A DNA stretch of 64,000 nucleotides from Streptomyces albiflavescens (GTDB lineage: Bacteria; Actinomycetota; Actinomycetes; Streptomycetales; Streptomycetaceae): NCBI RefSeq assembly GCF_014645835.1, contig NZ_BMMM01000008.1:180901-244900 (forward strand), in the 5' to 3' direction. Under the pieces are notes generated by a model, which worked only from the letters and a program-made list of their open reading frames with translations, did no database searches and was not told where the DNA came from. The stretch's first letter is position 1, and each line of letters begins with the position of its first letter. Made by a program: the position numbers and the translations under genes. Positions 24,745 to 33,486 of this stretch are shown piece by piece.

Positions 24745-25383
24745 ATGACGAGCACCTTCCCCGACATCTCCATCAGCACGGAGCGGTTGGTCCTGCGTGC
24801 GCTCGACGAGGACGACGTACCCGCCCTGGCCGAGATGATGAACGACGAGATGGTGGCGGCCTGGACGTCCGTGCCGCAGCCCTTCACCGAGGACGGCGCC
24901 CGCACCTGGATCACCGAGTACGCGCCCACCGAGCGTGCCGCGGGCCGTGGACTCGACCTCGCGGTCACCGAGTTCCTCACCCAGCGCCTGGTCGGCATCA
25001 TCCAGCTCGGCAAGACGAACTGGCATGTGCGGTCCACCGAACTCTCGTACATCGTCGCCCCCTGGGCGCGCGGCGAGGGTTACGCCTCCGAGGCGGCGCT
25101 CGCCACCGCCCAATGGCTCTTCGGAGACCAGAAGTTCGAGCGCATCGAACTGCGTACGGCGGCCGACAACACCGCCTCGCAGCAGGTCGCCCAGAAGATC
25201 GGCTGCATCAGCGAGGGTGTGCTGCGCAACGCCTGTATAGCGCGCACCCGCACCGAGGACGGCGGCTGGGTCGATCTGCGCACCGACTTCATCGTGTGGA
25301 GCCTGCTCCCAGAGGACCTCGACGGTGTCGGCGACCAGCTCGCCGACACCGGTGGTTTCACGTCGTTCTCCGACTGGAACTGA
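24745..25383 (+). CDS. GNAT-family acetyltransferase, RimJ/RimL-like
   Basis: The 212-residue product begins with ISTERLVLRALDEDD, the usual entry of RimJ/RimL-type enzymes, and has APWARGEGYASEA as the acetyl-CoA loop and ELRTAADNTASQQVAQKIGC as the strand-helix before the last strand. RTRTEDGGWVDLRTDFIVWSLL closes the fold. Substrate unknown (protein N-terminus or small amine). The ATG at 24745 has a GGAG site; an upstream in-frame ATG overlaps the preceding terminator. Confidence 0.83.
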   Translation: MTSTFPDISISTERLVLRALDEDDVPALAEMMNDEMVAAWTSVPQPFTEDGARTWITEYAPTERAAGRGLDLAVTEFLTQRLVGIIQLGKTNWHVRSTELSYIVAPWARGEGYASEAALATAQWLFGDQKFERIELRTAADNTASQQVAQKIGCISEGVLRNACIARTRTEDGGWVDLRTDFIVWSLLPEDLDGVGDQLADTGGFTSFSDWN

Positions 25384-25556
25384 GAACTACGGGAGCTGCG
25401 CCCCGGGACCCTGGAACCGCCTACCTGAATCCGCGGGACCGCTCCCATGCGCCGGAACCCGTCGCGGCACCGCCCAGCCGTACCAGGTACCCTCACGGAG
25501 CCCGCTCTCGGGCTTCCCTCTGACGACCTGCGAAGACCTTCTGGAGACTGACGACG

Positions 25557-26768
25557 ATGGCCGACCGGGTCACGGTGATCGGCTGGGACGGCTCGCCGCT
25601 GACCGCCGCGGCGCGCTCCGCACTCGGTGCCGCCACGCTGGTGGCCGGCGCGGCCCACCACCTTGCGCTCCCCGAGGTGCCGGCGACCGCCGAGCGCATC
25701 CGCCTCGGCAGTGTCTCCCTCGCCGCCCGCCGGATCGCGAACCACCGGGGCACCGCCGTCGTCCTCGCCGACGGGGACCCGGGCTTCTTCGGTGTCGTAC
25801 GCACCCTGCGGGCCCCCGAGTTCGGCCTGGAGGTCGAAGTGGTGCCCGCCGTCTCCTCGGTGGCCGCCGCCTTCGCCCGCGCCGGAATGCCCTGGGACGA
25901 TGCACAGGTGGTCGTCGCACACCCCCGCACGCTGCGACGCGCGGTGAATGTGTGCCGAGCCCACACCAAAGTCGCCGTTCTCACGTCGCCGGGCGCCGGC
26001 CCCGCCGAACTCGGTCTGCTCCTAGAAGGAGTGCACCGCACCTTTGTCATCTGCGAGGAACTCGGCACCGCCCGCGAACAGGTCACCGTCGTCACCTCCG
26101 ACAAGGCCGCCGACCACACCTGGCGCGACCCCAACGTCGTCATCGTCATCGGCGCCTTCATGGCCGCGGCCGAGGGCGGCGGGTGGATCGCCGGACGCGA
26201 CCCGGGCAACGGACCGCGCGGCTGGGCGCTGCCCGCCGAGGCGTACGGCGGTGCGCTCGGCGAAGGCGAAACGGACCTGCTGCGCGCCGCCCAACTCGCC
26301 CGCCTGGGCCCCCGCGTCGGCGACCTCGTGTGGGACATCGGCTCCGGCAGTGGCGCGTTCGCCACCGAGGCCGCGCGTACCGGCGCCGCCGTCATCGCGG
26401 TCGACCGCAACCCGGGGTGCTGCGCCCGCACCGAGGACTCCGCCCGTCGCTTCGGCGTCCAGATGCAGATCGTGCACGGCACCGCGCCGCACATTCTCGA
26501 GAACCTGCCCGAGCCCGATGTCGTACGCGTCGGCGGCGGGGGAGTGGCGGTGGTCTCGGCCGTCGCCGACCGCCGTCCGCAGCGCATCGTGACGCACGCC
26601 GCCACCCGCGACGCGGCCGAACTCATCGGCCGGGACCTGACGGAGCACGGCTACGAGGTCGAGTGCGCCCTCATTCAGTCCGTCGAACTCGATACAAGGG
26701 CCTGGACGGAGAAGGAACGGAGCGTCGCGTTCCTGCTCAGCGGCCGTCTGCCGGATCGCGCCCCGTGA
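25557..26768 (+). CDS. cobL: Precorrin-6Y C5,15-methyltransferase (decarboxylating), CbiE-CbiT fusion
   Basis: The 403-residue product joins two methyltransferases of aerobic cobalamin synthesis. The first half (VTVIGWDGSPLT, VLADGDPGFFGVVRTL, EVVPAVSSVAAAFARAG) is the CbiE fold. The second half has DIGSGSGAFATEAAR, the S-adenosylmethionine site of CbiT, and VGGGGVAVVSA. It methylates C5 and C15 and removes the C12 acetate carboxyl. GGAG at the expected distance supports the ATG at 25557. BluB-CobT and the CysG-like gene follow on the same strand. Confidence 0.9.
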   Translation: MADRVTVIGWDGSPLTAAARSALGAATLVAGAAHHLALPEVPATAERIRLGSVSLAARRIANHRGTAVVLADGDPGFFGVVRTLRAPEFGLEVEVVPAVSSVAAAFARAGMPWDDAQVVVAHPRTLRRAVNVCRAHTKVAVLTSPGAGPAELGLLLEGVHRTFVICEELGTAREQVTVVTSDKAADHTWRDPNVVIVIGAFMAAAEGGGWIAGRDPGNGPRGWALPAEAYGGALGEGETDLLRAAQLARLGPRVGDLVWDIGSGSGAFATEAARTGAAVIAVDRNPGCCARTEDSARRFGVQMQIVHGTAPHILENLPEPDVVRVGGGGVAVVSAVADRRPQRIVTHAATRDAAELIGRDLTEHGYEVECALIQSVELDTRAWTEKERSVAFLLSGRLPDRAP

Positions 26769-26797
26769 TCCTGTTGTCGTACTGCGCGCGGTAGGCT

Positions 26798-26831
26798 GGC
26801 CGATCGTTGTACCGCTCCCGGGTGATCGGCC
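26798..26831 (+). terminator. Hairpin after cobL
   Basis: GGCCGATC (26798-26805) pairs with GATCGGCC (26824-26831), followed by TTTCGT. A shorter alternative pairs GGCC at 26828 with GGCC about ten bases on. Confidence 0.5.
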
Positions 26832-27113
26832 TTTCGTAGGCCAATGTCCGGAAAACGTGCCCGTTTTGAGGCGTGTGTGGTACGGCAGAACCGGAGGACG
26901 CGCAACGTGGCGCAGTCCACAGCGGGCCCTCGCGGATCAAGGTGTCGCGAAGGCGGGACGACCGGGACAATGCCTGTTAATGGCTTTGTCGTCTTTGTTG
27001 GCCGGTCGTTCGTGCCGCTGGGCGCGCACGCTCGTTCTTCACAGTGGGGCGGTCAGTGCGCCGTTCCGGGCGAGCTGGACTTGGAAGCACTAACCGATGG
27101 GCGAGGGGTACGC
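26832..27113 (+). other. Upstream region of the bluB-cobT gene
   Basis: About 280 bases with no gene. A less GC-rich patch at about 26960-27010 may hold the promoter. I looked for a cobalamin riboswitch core and did not find one. GAGGGG stands just before the ATG at 27114. Confidence 0.45.
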
Positions 27114-30100
27114 ATGACCGACACCGGCCAGGTCCCGGGCGAGGGACTGCCGGAGAACGCAGGCATGGTGGAGCAGCCGGGCGTCACCACGCCGGGCGCG
27201 TACACCTTCCTCGACCCCTCCGAGAACCCCGCCGAGGACGACGACCTGCTCCTGATGCCGGGCGCGCCGGGAGCACAGGGTGCGTGGGGCAACGAGGTGC
27301 CGCCGCCGGCCCCGATGCCGTTCGTCCACGAGCCGGGCCCCCACGAGATGGCCGGACGCGACAGCGGCTCGGTCGACCTCGGCGGTGTCCGCATGCCGAA
27401 CGCGGCGCCCGCCCCGCAGCCGACGCCCCGCCGCCCGCTGCATCTCGGCCCGCCGACGCCCGACGGCTCCGCGAGCCCGGTGCGCTCGCTGGCCGACCGC
27501 GGCCCGGCGGGTGTGCCCGTTCCCCCCGGTGCCCCTGTGGCCGCCACTCCCGTAACTCCCGTACGGCACGCGGGTCCGCCGACGGTCGGGCCCGAGTACC
27601 TCGATGTGTCGCAGCTCGGTGAGACTTCGCCGCAGGGCGCGGTGCCGTGGGGCGCTCCGCCGGTGGCCTCCGAGGTGGGTGCTGCAGAAACGGTCGTCCC
27701 GGAGGCGGGACAGCCGCCCGAGTCCGTGCCGACCCTCGATGCCGGGTCGGTCCCCGAGGCGGCCCAGGTTGTGGATGCGCCGCAGTCCGCGGACGCGACG
27801 CAGGCTCCGGAGGTCGCCGAGGTCCCGGGACTCGCGCAGGCTCCCCAGGTCCCGGAGGTCGCCGAGGTCCCGGGACTCGCGCAGGCTTCCCAGGTCCCGG
27901 AGGTCGCCGAGGTCCCGGAGATCAGGGAGGTTGCCGAGGCTCCGGCTCAGGCACCGCAGACCCCGGAGGGTTCGCTCGCCTTCCAGGAACCGGCGGACGC
28001 CCAGGTTCCCGACGCGGCCATCCTGGACGGTTCGCAGGCCCCGCACACTCCGGAAGTGAGGCTCTTCCCGGCCGCCCCGGAGATTCCGCACACCCTTCAG
28101 GCGACGGACGACACCGGATACGCGGGCGCCGCCCAGGCACCTGCGCATGATGCCGCGCCGCCGCAGATCCCGTCGGACGGCGAGCACTTCACGCCCGCGC
28201 AGCACCTCGCCCCGGCTCCGGACCTCGTCTCCGAGCAGGCGGCGCAGGCCGCGCACGTGACCCCGCCGCAGATCGGTGCCGGGGCCACCGTCGACCCGGT
28301 CGCCCACGGAGCCGAACCGGCCGAGCCCGCGGCCCAGTTCCCCGCTCAACCCGCCCAGTTCGCGGATCCCGGTGTCCACATCCCGGAACCGGCCGCCCAG
28401 TTCACGGACGCGGGATCCCACGCGGAGGCCGCGCAACCGCTCGCGGCGGCCGCGGTGCACGCTCCCGAGCCCGCGCAGGCCGTGCTCTCGGCGGACGCCT
28501 CGCACGGCCGGGCGGTCCCCGGCCTCGAAGCCTTCCCGGTCCAGCAGTTCGCGGACCAGGCCGCGTTCTCCGAGACCGGTGCCGCCGAGGCGTCGCACGG
28601 CGTCCCGGTAGGTGTGGCCGCCCACGCGGAAGCCCCACAGGCGTCCGTGGGCCGGCCCCACGGCGAGCAGCACTTCCCCGGTGCCGCCGGGGGCGACGCG
28701 GCAGGCGCCTCGGGACTTCCGGGCACCCCTCCGGAGTCCCACGCGGACCAGCCCCTCGGCCAGTTCGTGCCCGTAGAGGGCACGGTGCCGACAACCCCGC
28801 ACCTGGCCCCCACCCCGCCGCACGCCATGACCGTGCCGCCCCTCCCGACGGAGGAGCAGCCCACGGCCGAGGAGTCCGCGGAGGAGACGATCGTCGTGGC
28901 GCCCGCCCCGGTGGAGGAGGCCGCGGAGGAACCCTCGGAGACTCCCGCCGAGGAAGCGGAGCAGATCGCTCCGGCAGTCGTGCCGGCACCCCGAGAGCCT
29001 CACGGCGAGACCGAGACCGAGACCGGGACACCCCCGGTACCGGAGCCGCTGCCCGCGGACCCGGAACCCGTAGTCGCACAGCAAGCGGACGACCTGGACA
29101 CCCAGGGCGCCGACCAGGAAGAGAGCACGGCCGCAGTGGAAGACGTACGAGAGTCCACCGGCCCGGCGGCCCCCGGTTACGACGACGCCGAGCGCGAGGC
29201 CGTGCTGCGCGTGATGCGCGAACGCCGCGACATCCGCAACGGCTTCCGCAGCGACCCGATTCCGCACGACGTGCTGCTCCGTGTCCTGGAGGCCGCGCAC
29301 ACCGCGCCGTCCGTCGGCCACTCGCAGCCCTGGGACTTCGTCGTCATCCGCTCTGCCGACACCCGGCGGAGCATGCACGAACTCGCCCAGCGCCAGCGCG
29401 AGGCGTACGCCAAGTCGCTGCCCAAGGGCCGTGCGAAGCAGTTCAAGGAACTGAAGATCGAGGCCATCCTCGACACCCCGGTGAACATCGTCGTCACCGC
29501 CGACCCGACCCGCGGCGGCCGCCACACCCTGGGCCGGCACACCCAGCCGCAGATGGCCCCGTACTCCTCCGCGCTCGCGGTCGAGAACCTTTGGCTCGCG
29601 GCCCGCGCCGAGGGCCTCGGCGTCGGCTGGGTCAGCTTCTTCGACGAGCGCGAGATGGTCCGTGCCCTCGGCCTGCCCGAGCATCTGGAGGTCGTGGCCT
29701 ACCTCTGCGTCGGCTACGTCGACGAGTTCCCGGACGAGCCCGAGCTGATGCAGGCCGGCTGGTCCAAGCGCCGCCCGCTGTCGTGGGTCGTGCACGAGGA
29801 GACGTACGGCCGTCGCGCGCTGCCCGGCGAGGAGCCGCACGACCTGCTCGCCGAGACGGTCTCCAACATCCGGCCGCTGGACGCGAAGGCGCTCGGCGAG
29901 GCGTGGGAGCGCCAGAAGCGGATGACCAAGCCCGCAGGCGCGCTCGGCATGCTGGAGATCATCTCCGCACAGCTGTCGGGCCTGTCGCGGATGTGCCCGC
30001 CGCCGATCCCGGAGCCCGCCGCCGTCGCGATCTTCGCTGGTGACCACGGCGTGCACGCCCAGGGCGTCACCCCCTGGCCGCAGGAGGTCACCGCCCAGAT

Positions 30101-30893
30101 GGTGGCCAACTTCCTGGGCGGCGGCGCGGTCTGCAACGCGTTCGCCAACCAGGTGGGCGCCGAGGTCTGCGTCATCGACGTGGGCGTCGCCTCCGACCTG
30201 CCGGCGACCCCGGGCCTGCTCCCGCGCAAGGTCCGCGCGGGCACCTCCGACATGACGACGGGCCCCGCGATGACCCGCGAAGAGGTCACGGCTGCCATCG
30301 AGGTGGGCATCGAGACGGCCAGGGACCTGGTGGCGGCGGGCAACAAGGCCCTCCTGACGGGCGAGATGGGCATCGCCAACACCACGGCGTCGGCGGCCCT
30401 GATCTCGGTCTTCACGGACACCGACCCGTCCGAGGTGACGGGCCGGGGCACCGGCATCAACGACGAGACCCTGGCCCGCAAGACCGAGGTCGTCCGCCGC
30501 GCCATCGAACTCCACCAGCCGGACCCCGCCGACCCCATCGGCGTCCTCGCGGCCATCGGCGGCCTCGAACACGCCGCCATGGTCGGCCTCCTCCTCGGTG
30601 GCGCCTCCCTCCGTACGCCGGTCATCCTGGACGGCGTCAGCGCCGGCGCAGCGGCCCTCGTGGCCCGCGCCATCGCCCCCGAGGTCCTCGCGGCCTGCAT
30701 CGCCGGCCACCGCAGCGCGGAACCCGGCCATGTGGCAGCCCTGAACAAGCTGGGCCTGCGCCCCTTGGTCGACCTGGATCTCCGCCTGGGCGAGGGTACG
30801 GGCGCACTCCTGGCCCTCCCAGTGGTCCAGAGCGCGGCAAGGGCGATGCACGAGGTGGCGACGTTCGATTCGGCAGGGGTAACCGAAAAGTAG
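27114..30893 (+). CDS. cobT: BluB-CobT fusion with a long disordered N-terminal region
   Basis: The product has 1259 residues. Residues 1 to about 690 are low-complexity, rich in Pro, Ala, Glu, Val and Gln, with 15-residue repeats (VPEVAEVPGLAQA type, at about 27820-27950). From about 695 a BluB nitroreductase-like domain begins (MRERRDIRNGF, APSVGHSQPWDFVV, EGLGVGWVSFFD); BluB makes the lower ligand 5,6-dimethylbenzimidazole from FMN. From about 915 a CobT domain follows (TKPAGALG, IFAGDHGVHAQGVTPWPQ, TGEMGIANTT, AGHRSAEPGH with the catalytic Glu), which activates that ligand with nicotinate mononucleotide. The two domains therefore perform consecutive steps. CobT alone is about 350 residues, so the N-terminal extension is exceptional. 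The ATG at 27114 follows GAGGGG. Confidence 0.88.
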   Translation: MTDTGQVPGEGLPENAGMVEQPGVTTPGAYTFLDPSENPAEDDDLLLMPGAPGAQGAWGNEVPPPAPMPFVHEPGPHEMAGRDSGSVDLGGVRMPNAAPAPQPTPRRPLHLGPPTPDGSASPVRSLADRGPAGVPVPPGAPVAATPVTPVRHAGPPTVGPEYLDVSQLGETSPQGAVPWGAPPVASEVGAAETVVPEAGQPPESVPTLDAGSVPEAAQVVDAPQSADATQAPEVAEVPGLAQAPQVPEVAEVPGLAQASQVPEVAEVPEIREVAEAPAQAPQTPEGSLAFQEPADAQVPDAAILDGSQAPHTPEVRLFPAAPEIPHTLQATDDTGYAGAAQAPAHDAAPPQIPSDGEHFTPAQHLAPAPDLVSEQAAQAAHVTPPQIGAGATVDPVAHGAEPAEPAAQFPAQPAQFADPGVHIPEPAAQFTDAGSHAEAAQPLAAAAVHAPEPAQAVLSADASHGRAVPGLEAFPVQQFADQAAFSETGAAEASHGVPVGVAAHAEAPQASVGRPHGEQHFPGAAGGDAAGASGLPGTPPESHADQPLGQFVPVEGTVPTTPHLAPTPPHAMTVPPLPTEEQPTAEESAEETIVVAPAPVEEAAEEPSETPAEEAEQIAPAVVPAPREPHGETETETGTPPVPEPLPADPEPVVAQQADDLDTQGADQEESTAAVEDVRESTGPAAPGYDDAEREAVLRVMRERRDIRNGFRSDPIPHDVLLRVLEAAHTAPSVGHSQPWDFVVIRSADTRRSMHELAQRQREAYAKSLPKGRAKQFKELKIEAILDTPVNIVVTADPTRGGRHTLGRHTQPQMAPYSSALAVENLWLAARAEGLGVGWVSFFDEREMVRALGLPEHLEVVAYLCVGYVDEFPDEPELMQAGWSKRRPLSWVVHEETYGRRALPGEEPHDLLAETVSNIRPLDAKALGEAWERQKRMTKPAGALGMLEIISAQLSGLSRMCPPPIPEPAAVAIFAGDHGVHAQGVTPWPQEVTAQMVANFLGGGAVCNAFANQVGAEVCVIDVGVASDLPATPGLLPRKVRAGTSDMTTGPAMTREEVTAAIEVGIETARDLVAAGNKALLTGEMGIANTTASAALISVFTDTDPSEVTGRGTGINDETLARKTEVVRRAIELHQPDPADPIGVLAAIGGLEHAAMVGLLLGGASLRTPVILDGVSAGAAALVARAIAPEVLAACIAGHRSAEPGHVAALNKLGLRPLVDLDLRLGEGTGALLALPVVQSAARAMHEVATFDSAGVTEK

Positions 30894-30899
30894 ACGTCC

Positions 30900-30945
30900 G
30901 GCGGTTGTGCTCAGCCGTTCCGCGGGGCGGCTGAGCACAACCGCC
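30900..30945 (+). terminator. Terminator after cobT, 18-bp perfect arms
   Basis: The arm 30900-30917 (GGCGGTTGTGCTCAGCCG) pairs perfectly with 30928-30945 around a 10-base loop. Confidence 0.85.
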
Positions 30946-31133
30946 CACGGCCCGCGGACGAACGGGGGTCCGGGGCGCAGCCCCCGGTTTCGGGAAGGGG
31001 CCGGCTTGGGGAAAGAAAACCCCACCCACCCCGACCACCCACCGGCCCGCACCCTAGAATCCGCACGTCAGGGGCCTTTCCAAAGCCGCAGGGGCCCCGC
31101 CTCGCACAGCCCGCAAGAGGAGTCGCACCTCCC

Positions 31134-32378
31134 ATGGCCGAACACCCCGCCTACCCCGTAGGCCTCCGCCTCACCGGCCGCCGCGTCGTCGTCCTCGGCG
31201 GCGGCCAGGTGGCCCAACGCCGCCTCCCGGCGCTCATTGCGGCAGGTGCGGACGTCCACCTCGTCTCGCCGGAGGCCACCCCCTCCGTGGAGGCGATGGC
31301 GGACGCGGGCGAGATCACCTGGACGAAGCGCCCGTACGAAGAGGGCGACCTGGCCAACGCCTGGTACGCACTGATCGCCACCAGCGACCACGAGGCGAAC
31401 ACCCGGGCCTCCGCGGAGGCGGAGCGCCACCGCGTCTGGTGCGTCCGCTCCGACGACGCCGACGCGGCGACGGCGTGGACCCCGGCGACGGGCCACAGCG
31501 AGGGCGTGACGGTCGCGGTCCTGACGACGGACGCCCGGGGCAGGGACCCCCGCCACACCGCGGCGATCCGCGACGCCGTGGTGGAGGGCCTCCGCGACGG
31601 CACCTTGGTGGCCCCGCACCACCGCACACGTACCCCCGGCGTCGCTCTCGTCGGCGGCGGCCCCGGCGACCCGGACCTGATCACGGTCCGCGGCCGCCGC
31701 CTGCTCGCCGAGGCCGATGTGGTCATCGCGGACCGCCTCGGCCCGCGCGACCTGCTCGCCGAACTCCCGCCGCACGTCGAGGTGATCGACGCGGCGAAGA
31801 TCCCGTACGGCCGTTTCATGGCCCAGGAGGCCATCAACAACGCGCTCATCGAGCACGCCAAGCAGGGCAAGTCCGTCGTACGACTCAAGGGCGGCGACCC
31901 GTTCGTCTTCGGCCGGGGCATGGAGGAGGTGCAGGCACTGGCCGAGGCGGGCATCGCCTGCACCGTCGTGCCCGGCATCTCCAGCTCGATCTCGGTCCCG
32001 GGCGCCGCGGGCATCCCCGTCACGCACCGCGGGGTCGCCCACGAGTTCACGGTGGTCAGCGGCCATGTCGCTCCCGACGACGAGCGCTCCCTCGTCGACT
32101 GGCCGTCCCTCGCCAAGCTCCGCGGCACGCTCGTCGTCCTCATGGGCGTCGACAAGATCGGCAAGATCGCCGACACCCTCGTCGCGCACGGCAAGCCGGC
32201 AGACACCCCCGTCGCCCTGGTCCAGGAGGGCACGACCGCCGCGCAGCGCCGCGTCGACGCGACCCTGGCGACCGTCGCCGAGACCGTACGGACGCAGGAC
32301 GTGAAGCCGCCGGCGGTGATCGTCATCGGCGAGGTCGTGAACGTGGGCGTGCAGAGCCCGCCGAAGACATCCGAGTAA
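31134..32378 (+). CDS. cobA: Uroporphyrinogen-III methyltransferase with precorrin-2 dehydrogenase domain (CysG-like)
   Basis: The 414-residue product has an N-terminal NAD-binding domain (VVVLGGGQVAQRRLPAL) like the precorrin-2 oxidase/ferrochelatase half of CysG, and a C-terminal SUMT domain (VGGGPGDPDLITVRG, RLKGGDPFVFGRG, VPGISSSISVPGAAGIPVTH). SUMT makes precorrin-2, the branch point to siroheme and cobalamin, so it feeds both CobL in this region and sulfite/nitrite reductases. At 414 residues it is shorter than classical CysG. The ATG at 31134 follows AGAGGAG. Confidence 0.9.
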   Translation: MAEHPAYPVGLRLTGRRVVVLGGGQVAQRRLPALIAAGADVHLVSPEATPSVEAMADAGEITWTKRPYEEGDLANAWYALIATSDHEANTRASAEAERHRVWCVRSDDADAATAWTPATGHSEGVTVAVLTTDARGRDPRHTAAIRDAVVEGLRDGTLVAPHHRTRTPGVALVGGGPGDPDLITVRGRRLLAEADVVIADRLGPRDLLAELPPHVEVIDAAKIPYGRFMAQEAINNALIEHAKQGKSVVRLKGGDPFVFGRGMEEVQALAEAGIACTVVPGISSSISVPGAAGIPVTHRGVAHEFTVVSGHVAPDDERSLVDWPSLAKLRGTLVVLMGVDKIGKIADTLVAHGKPADTPVALVQEGTTAAQRRVDATLATVAETVRTQDVKPPAVIVIGEVVNVGVQSPPKTSE

Positions 32379-32442
32379 CCACGGGTAACCCAACCCGTTC
32401 CCAGCCGTTGGCACCGCACCCAGGACAAGGCAGTATCACCCT

Positions 32443-33261
32443 GTGGCCGATCTCATCACCGTTGAGAACCCCGACGACCCGCGTCTGCGCGACTACACGG
32501 GCCTGACCGACGTGGAGCTGCGCCGCAAGCGCGAACCCGCCGAGGGCTTGTTCATCGCCGAGGGCGAGAAGGTCATCAGACGGGCCAAGGACGCCGGGTA
32601 CGAGATGCGTTCGATGCTGCTGTCCGCGAAGTGGGTGGACGTCATGCGCGACGTGATCGACGAGCTTCCGGCCCCCGTGTACGCGGTCAGTCCGGAGCTC
32701 GCCGAGCAGGTCACCGGCTATCACGTGCACCGCGGCGCGCTCGCCTCGATGCAGCGAAAGCCGCTGCCGACGGCGGAGGAACTCCTGCAGTCCGCGCGCC
32801 GGGTCGTCGTGATGGAGTCGGTCAACGACCACACCAACATCGGCGCGATCTTCCGCTCCGCCGCCGCCCTCGGCATGGACGCGGTCCTGCTCTCCCCGGA
32901 CTGTGCGGACCCGCTCTACCGCCGCTCCGTGAAGGTCTCCATGGGGGCCGTCTTCTCGGTCCCGTACGCGCGCCTCGACTCCTGGCCCAAGAGCCTGGAG
33001 ACGGTCCGCGACGCCGGCTTCAACCTGCTCGCGCTCACCCCGGACGAGAAGGCGAAGTCCCTCGACGAGGCGGCCCCGCACCGCATGGACCGGGTCGCGT
33101 TGATGCTGGGCGCGGAGGGCGACGGCCTGTCCACGAAGGCCTTGATGGCGGCGGACGAGTGGGTCCGCATCCCCATGGCCCACGGCGTCGACTCGCTCAA
33201 CGTGGGCGCGGCGGCCGCGGTCGCCTTCTACGCGGTGGCCACGGGCCGCCCGCAGCCCTGA
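32443..33261 (+). CDS. SpoU/TrmH-family RNA 2'-O-methyltransferase
   Basis: The 272-residue product has an N-terminal substrate-binding part (EGLFIAEGEKVIRRAKDAG) and the knotted SPOUT domain: motif 1 NDHTNIGAIFRSAAALG, motif 2 LMLGAEGDGLS, and motif 3 RIPMAHGVDSLNVGAAAAV. It methylates a ribose in rRNA or tRNA using S-adenosylmethionine; the target cannot be told. GTG start at 32443. It ends 20 bp before a MITE-like element. Confidence 0.87.
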   Translation: MADLITVENPDDPRLRDYTGLTDVELRRKREPAEGLFIAEGEKVIRRAKDAGYEMRSMLLSAKWVDVMRDVIDELPAPVYAVSPELAEQVTGYHVHRGALASMQRKPLPTAEELLQSARRVVVMESVNDHTNIGAIFRSAAALGMDAVLLSPDCADPLYRRSVKVSMGAVFSVPYARLDSWPKSLETVRDAGFNLLALTPDEKAKSLDEAAPHRMDRVALMLGAEGDGLSTKALMAADEWVRIPMAHGVDSLNVGAAAAVAFYAVATGRPQP

Positions 33262-33281
33262 TGCCCTGACGGGCGACCGCC

Positions 33282-33486
33282 CTAGGGGGTTTCTGATGGA
33301 TCTCCGTGGAAGAAGGAGCGGCGTTCGGTGCGTGCTCGCGGCGTGCCGGGCGGAAGCCCTCGATGGGGGTCCCCCCGCGCGAGCGAAGCCGAGCGTGGGG
33401 GAGGAGCTACTAGGGCTTTTGTCCGGTGCGGCGAGAGTGCGTGCCGGGCGTCGCGACGCCGCGGAGATCCATCAGAAGCCCCCTAG
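33282..33486. repeat. MITE-like repeat (copy 2)
   Basis: The element is bounded by CTAG at 33282-33285 and 33483-33486. Terminal inverted repeats of about 25 bp (GGGGGTTTCTGATGGATCTC and its near-perfect complement at the right) enclose a core similar to copies 1 and 3, but the ends differ from theirs. A short secondary repeat, with TGGGGGTCCCCCC and GCGTGGGGGAG arms, is nested inside. There is no coding capacity. Confidence 0.82.

Noticed and set aside
26769..27113. Cobalamin riboswitch before the BluB-CobT gene
   Set aside because: The B12-box-like core was not found; only a simple hairpin near the cobL end is visible.
27090..31052. 1320-codon frame opposite cobT
   Set aside because: Antisense shadow; the plus strand carries clear BluB and CobT motifs.
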